A stretch of DNA of 36,476 nucleotides from contig JAHEBA010000028.1 in the NCBI GenBank assembly GCA_024642465.1, forward strand, positions 1 to 36,476, written 5' to 3'. The translations under genes and the position numbers were made by a program. Shown in pieces: positions 36,476 through 36,476 of the stretch. The notes beneath the pieces were generated by a model. The model did not search any database. It saw only the letters and a list, made by a program, of their open reading frames with translations, and had not been told where the DNA came from. The number at the start of each line of letters is the position of its first letter. The first letter of the stretch is position 1. The stretch comes from Alphaproteobacteria bacterium (lineage in GTDB: Bacteria > Pseudomonadota > Alphaproteobacteria > Rhizobiales > Aestuariivirgaceae).

Positions 36476-36476
36476 A

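Overview
The window is a GC-rich chromosomal segment of an alphaproteobacterium, most likely Hyphomicrobiales (Rhizobiales) or a close relative. Three things point there: the block clpP-clpX-lon-hup-tRNA-Val-...-tRNA-Asp-nuoABCDEFGHI, the glnB-glnA pair behind a sigma-54-type promoter, and a NuoE with a lysine/alanine/proline-rich linker and a helix-hairpin-helix tail as in rhizobia. I see no integrase, transposase or CRISPR array.

Layout. 1-4105: the end of a membrane protein, a Rieske oxygenase, then (minus strand) an L,D-transpeptidase, an MFS transporter and an RluA-type pseudouridine synthase. 4106-6018: glnB-glnA (minus strand) with a matching -24/-12 promoter upstream and a strong terminator downstream. 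6019-7683: the least ordinary stretch. It is AT-richer and full of short hairpins, with half of a REP-like palindrome, a compact 33-residue hydrophobic ORF and a HEPN-like protein that starts at TTG. 7684-11992: a BacNav-type voltage-gated sodium channel, kynureninase, the NAD(P)H-hydrate repair enzyme and an exported polysaccharide deacetylase-like protein. 12100-14563: tRNA-Leu, trigger factor and a convergent two-gene cassette (DUF6152-like exported protein plus small membrane protein). 14617-18560: a GMC oxidoreductase facing two tandem TRAP solute-binding proteins across a REP/MITE-like palindrome. 18879-25081: the proteostasis cluster clpP, clpX, a lipoprotein, lon and hup. 25254-27210: tRNA-Val, a frameshifted MscS channel gene, a RidA-family protein and tRNA-Asp. 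27451-36475: the respiratory complex I operon nuoA to nuoI, with an extra small membrane-protein gene between nuoE and nuoF; it runs off the right edge.

Most of the window is housekeeping: nitrogen signalling and assimilation, protein folding and turnover, nucleoid structure, metabolite repair and respiration. The parts worth a second look are the 6.0-7.5 kb stretch, the small genes embedded in conserved operons, the one-base frameshift in mscS, and several regulatory elements (sigma-54, a sigma-32-like site, GANTC clusters, attenuator-like hairpins). No clear multi-gene undescribed system was found. The best candidate for something new is the compact gene at 6648-6798, possibly together with its HEPN-like neighbour.
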